A DNA stretch of 64,000 nucleotides from HGM04593 sp045588485 (GTDB lineage: Bacteria; Bacteroidota; Bacteroidia; Bacteroidales; Bacteroidaceae), in assembly GCA_045588485.1 (NCBI GenBank), contig JAZNEI010000026.1, forward strand, positions 10,389-74,388. Reading direction: 5' to 3'. The notes under the pieces were generated by a model. That model saw nothing but the letters and a program-made list of their open reading frames with translations, made no database searches and was not told where the DNA came from. How positions within the stretch are numbered: position 1 is the stretch's first letter; each line of letters opens with the position of its first letter. This document shows positions 61,643 through 64,000 of the stretch, in pieces. A program made the translations under genes and the position numbers.

Positions 61643-64000
61643 ATGAAAAAGACCTTTTTATCATTTCTTTTACCCTTTTCTTTGCTCTTTTTGACAGGAT
61701 GCAGTACTGCTGATGGCCGTTTCGAGGGTAGCGAGACATTTGTGAAAGATTTTGAGCAGCGCAGTGCGCAGTTCGATGGTACCGATTATCTGAAGGTGTT
61801 CGATGGCGAGCTTACTCCCGACAAGAGAGAGGCATTGCAGTTCCTCTATGCCTATATGCCGCTTCCCGACGTTGTGGACTATTCTGGTGAGTTCTACCTT
61901 ATGAACGTCGACTATGCTCTGAAAACTCGCGCCGAGATGCCCTGGGGTCAGAGTGTACCCGACCGCGAGTTTCTGCATTTTGTGCTTCCGGTTCGTGTAA
62001 ACAACGAGAATATGGACGAGAGCCGCAAAGTGTTCTACGAAGAGCTTAAAGAACGTGTGAAAGGGCTTTCGATGTATGATGCAGTGCTCGAGGTTAACCA
62101 TTGGTGTCACGAGAAGGTAACATATACCCCCTCGGATAGCCGTACAAGTTCGCCTTTGGCAACAGTGCGTACCGCTTTTGGACGTTGTGGCGAGGAGTCG
62201 ACTTTTACAGTAGCGGCTCTTCGTTCGGTAGGTATTCCTGCCCGTCAGGTGTATACTCCCCGTTGGGCGCACACCGATAGCAATCATGCCTGGGTCGAGG
62301 CCTGGATTAACGGCGAGTGGTACTTCTTCGGTGCCTGTGAGCCTGAGCCTGTTCTTAATCTCGGTTGGTTCAATGCTCCTGCATCACGCGGAATGTTGAT
62401 GCATACAAAAGCATTTGGCAACTACAACGGTCCCGAGGAGGTTATCGACCGTACCGCTTGTTACACCGAGATTAACGTAACATCCAATTATGCTCCTGTT
62501 GCAACTACTTATTTACAGGTTGTCGACGAGAGTGGTGCTCCAGTGAAGGCTACGGTTGAGTTTAAGATATATAATTATTCACAGTTCTATACAGCAGTAA
62601 CCAAAGAGTGTGATGATAATGGCTCTGTATCGCTTACTACAGGACATGGTGATATGATAGCTTGGGCTTCTAAGGATGGTAAATTCGGTTATACAAAGTT
62701 TACCGCCGGAAAGGATAATAACGTAAAAGTTGTGCTTGATAAAGGCGCGGGTTACAAGGCAACTCTTCAGATGGATATTATTCCTCCCGTAGAGCGCAAT
62801 ACCGTTCCCGAACTCACCCCCGAGCAGGTGGCACAAAATGCAGCACGTTTCGTATATGAGGACTCTATCCGCAACGCATACGTCGCTACATTCCCCACAG
62901 CCAAGGATGCCGAGACGTTAGCTGCCGAAATAGGGCACGGTACCGAATATATTATTCCTCTTATATCCGAATCTCGTGGAAACTACGCTGCAATAACATC
63001 GTTCCTAAAGAACACCGATAAAAACAATGTCGATAGGGCAGTAGGGCTTTTGTGCGCAATATCGCAGAAAGACCGTCGCGATATATCTTTAGAGGTACTT
63101 AATGACCATTTTTTTAATACTCCCGCCTGCGACGCTAAAGGTGCCGACGAACAACGTATGTACGAGATGTATGTGCTTAATCCTCGCGTAAGCAACGAGA
63201 TGCTTACGCCCTATAAGGGTTTCTTTGCAAATGTTATCTCGGAGAAAGAGGCTGCAAATTATAAGAATAACCCCGAGCAGTGGGTCGACTGGTGCCGCAA
63301 GAATATAAAGGTGGAAGAGTCTTGGAATCCTATCCAATTGTGTATGTCGCCTAAGGGAGTGTGGGACTATCGTACTGCCGATGCTCACTCACGCGATATC
63401 TTCTTTGTGGCAGCGGCACGCAGCATGGGCATTGTTGCACGTATAGATGGTGTGACAGGCAAGACTCAGTATTTTGCCGATGGTAAATGGCACGATGCCG
63501 ATTTCTCGGTCGATGCGGCAGATGTTGAAAATGCTACAGGAAGGTTAATAATCGATTATATTCCCAATGAGTATAACGATGACCCGCGTTATTCGGCACA
63601 CTTTACAATTTCAAAGATTGTAGATGGTAAACTGCAGATTCAGAGTTATCCGTTCAATGCAGGTTTGCGCAGTGTAGTGGGCAGCGGATTAACCATGGAT
63701 GCCGGTGACTATCTTGTTATGACCGGAACACGTATGGCAAATGGTGGTGTGCTTGCCAACCTCGATTTTATTCAGGTTCCAGCCGACGGCACAGCAAAGA
63801 TGCAGATGTCTATGCGCGAGAGTAAAGATGAGCTGCAGGTGATAGGCAACTTCAACAGCGAGAATCTCTATTACGACATTGCTACCAAGCAGAGTCGTTC
63901 TATACTCTCGTCGACAGGTCGCGGATACTATATCATTGCACTCATCGACCCCAACAGCGAGCCTACCAATCACTTCCTTCGCGATGTAATGCCATACAAA
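61643..64000 (+). CDS. Transglutaminase-like domain lipoprotein, 3' end beyond the window
   Basis: The frame is open from the ATG at 61643 to the end of the window (786 codons, no stop). A lipobox LTGC puts the lipidated Cys at 20. A transglutaminase-core domain (about 100-250) has the catalytic Cys182 in FGRCGEESTF and His215 in NHAWVEAW; the acidic third residue is in the FFGACEPEP segment. A second region near 595-620 (DIFFVAAARSMGIVARIDG) repeats part of the transglutaminase pattern without the cysteine. Similar Bacteroidota lipoproteins are surface or periplasmic and of unknown substrate. It may act on peptides or peptidoglycan. Confidence 0.85.
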   Translation, partial: MKKTFLSFLLPFSLLFLTGCSTADGRFEGSETFVKDFEQRSAQFDGTDYLKVFDGELTPDKREALQFLYAYMPLPDVVDYSGEFYLMNVDYALKTRAEMPWGQSVPDREFLHFVLPVRVNNENMDESRKVFYEELKERVKGLSMYDAVLEVNHWCHEKVTYTPSDSRTSSPLATVRTAFGRCGEESTFTVAALRSVGIPARQVYTPRWAHTDSNHAWVEAWINGEWYFFGACEPEPVLNLGWFNAPASRGMLMHTKAFGNYNGPEEVIDRTACYTEINVTSNYAPVATTYLQVVDESGAPVKATVEFKIYNYSQFYTAVTKECDDNGSVSLTTGHGDMIAWASKDGKFGYTKFTAGKDNNVKVVLDKGAGYKATLQMDIIPPVERNTVPELTPEQVAQNAARFVYEDSIRNAYVATFPTAKDAETLAAEIGHGTEYIIPLISESRGNYAAITSFLKNTDKNNVDRAVGLLCAISQKDRRDISLEVLNDHFFNTPACDAKGADEQRMYEMYVLNPRVSNEMLTPYKGFFANVISEKEAANYKNNPEQWVDWCRKNIKVEESWNPIQLCMSPKGVWDYRTADAHSRDIFFVAAARSMGIVARIDGVTGKTQYFADGKWHDADFSVDAADVENATGRLIIDYIPNEYNDDPRYSAHFTISKIVDGKLQIQSYPFNAGLRSVVGSGLTMDAGDYLVMTGTRMANGGVLANLDFIQVPADGTAKMQMSMRESKDELQVIGNFNSENLYYDIATKQSRSILSSTGRGYYIIALIDPNSEPTNHFLRDVMPYK

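Overview
The window is chromosomal DNA from a member of the Bacteroidales (phylum Bacteroidota). Three things support this. The marker genes fit: the type IX secretion protein SprA next to ruvA, DUF4271 next to hemD, fused 2-oxoacid:ferredoxin oxidoreductase subunits, and many SPII lipoproteins. Almost every well-defined upstream region carries a Bacteroidota-type -7 box (TAnnTTTG or TAnnTTCG), often with TTG/TTTG about 20 nt upstream. Shine-Dalgarno sequences are mostly absent. I cannot name a genus. Most of the window is core genome; there are no phage genes, insertion sequences, CRISPR arrays or rRNA.

Layout. 1-10.4 kb, all on the minus strand: typA/bipA, a thioredoxin-fold lipoprotein without cysteines, yifB/comM, a secreted GH84 hexosaminidase, then ahcY, a LOG-family hydrolase, DUF4271 and the first 19 codons of hemD. 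10.4-14.1 kb: a tandem promoter-bearing repeat array upstream of typA, then an AT-rich accessory operon made of a 49-aa membrane peptide, a dynamin-like GTPase and a YcjF/DUF697-like membrane protein. 14.3-22.3 kb: rpsO, a TlpA-like lipoprotein, korAB and a TonB-dependent outer-membrane receptor. 22.5-26.7 kb, plus strand: efp, a family 2 glycosyltransferase, radC, a DUF59 Fe-S assembly factor, lpxH and a small membrane protein. 26.7-31.5 kb: ackA-pta, a GNAT acetyltransferase, and menA with an overlapping CPBP protease. 31.7-40.4 kb: a DUF4878 lipoprotein, a VWA protein, hisS, a zinc peptidase, purA, fur, an AlkD-like protein, an AraC-type regulator, a TPR protein, an SUMF1-fold lipoprotein and tRNA-Arg(CCU). 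40.6-56.1 kb: a secreted C10 cysteine peptidase, a TolC-family protein with a co-transcribed Zur-like regulator, CCA-adding enzyme, two small envelope genes, sprA and ruvA. 56.2-64 kb: an ABC exporter, a second copy of the repeat array, a long structured leader, an unusual CbbX-type double-AAA protein, and a truncated transglutaminase-like lipoprotein.

How genes work together. SprA is the outer-membrane translocon of the type IX secretion system, and two products in the window (GH84 hexosaminidase and C10 peptidase) end in what look like type A sorting domains, so machinery and probable cargo are both present. Pta-AckA and KorAB are consecutive steps of acyl-CoA/2-oxoacid energy metabolism, and MenA supplies menaquinone for anaerobic respiration. 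The TolC-family gene overlaps a Fur/Zur-family gene, and a palindrome overlaps their promoter, which suggests a metal-controlled efflux unit.

The most unusual observation is a repeat family present at three loci (10.4-10.7, 31.6-31.7 and 57.9-58.1 kb). It always points the same way relative to the gene downstream. It always ends five bases before a -7 box, and in the typA array each 85-bp unit carries its own complete promoter. The dynamin operon and the acidic double-AAA gene with its long leader are the other places where an undescribed system could sit.
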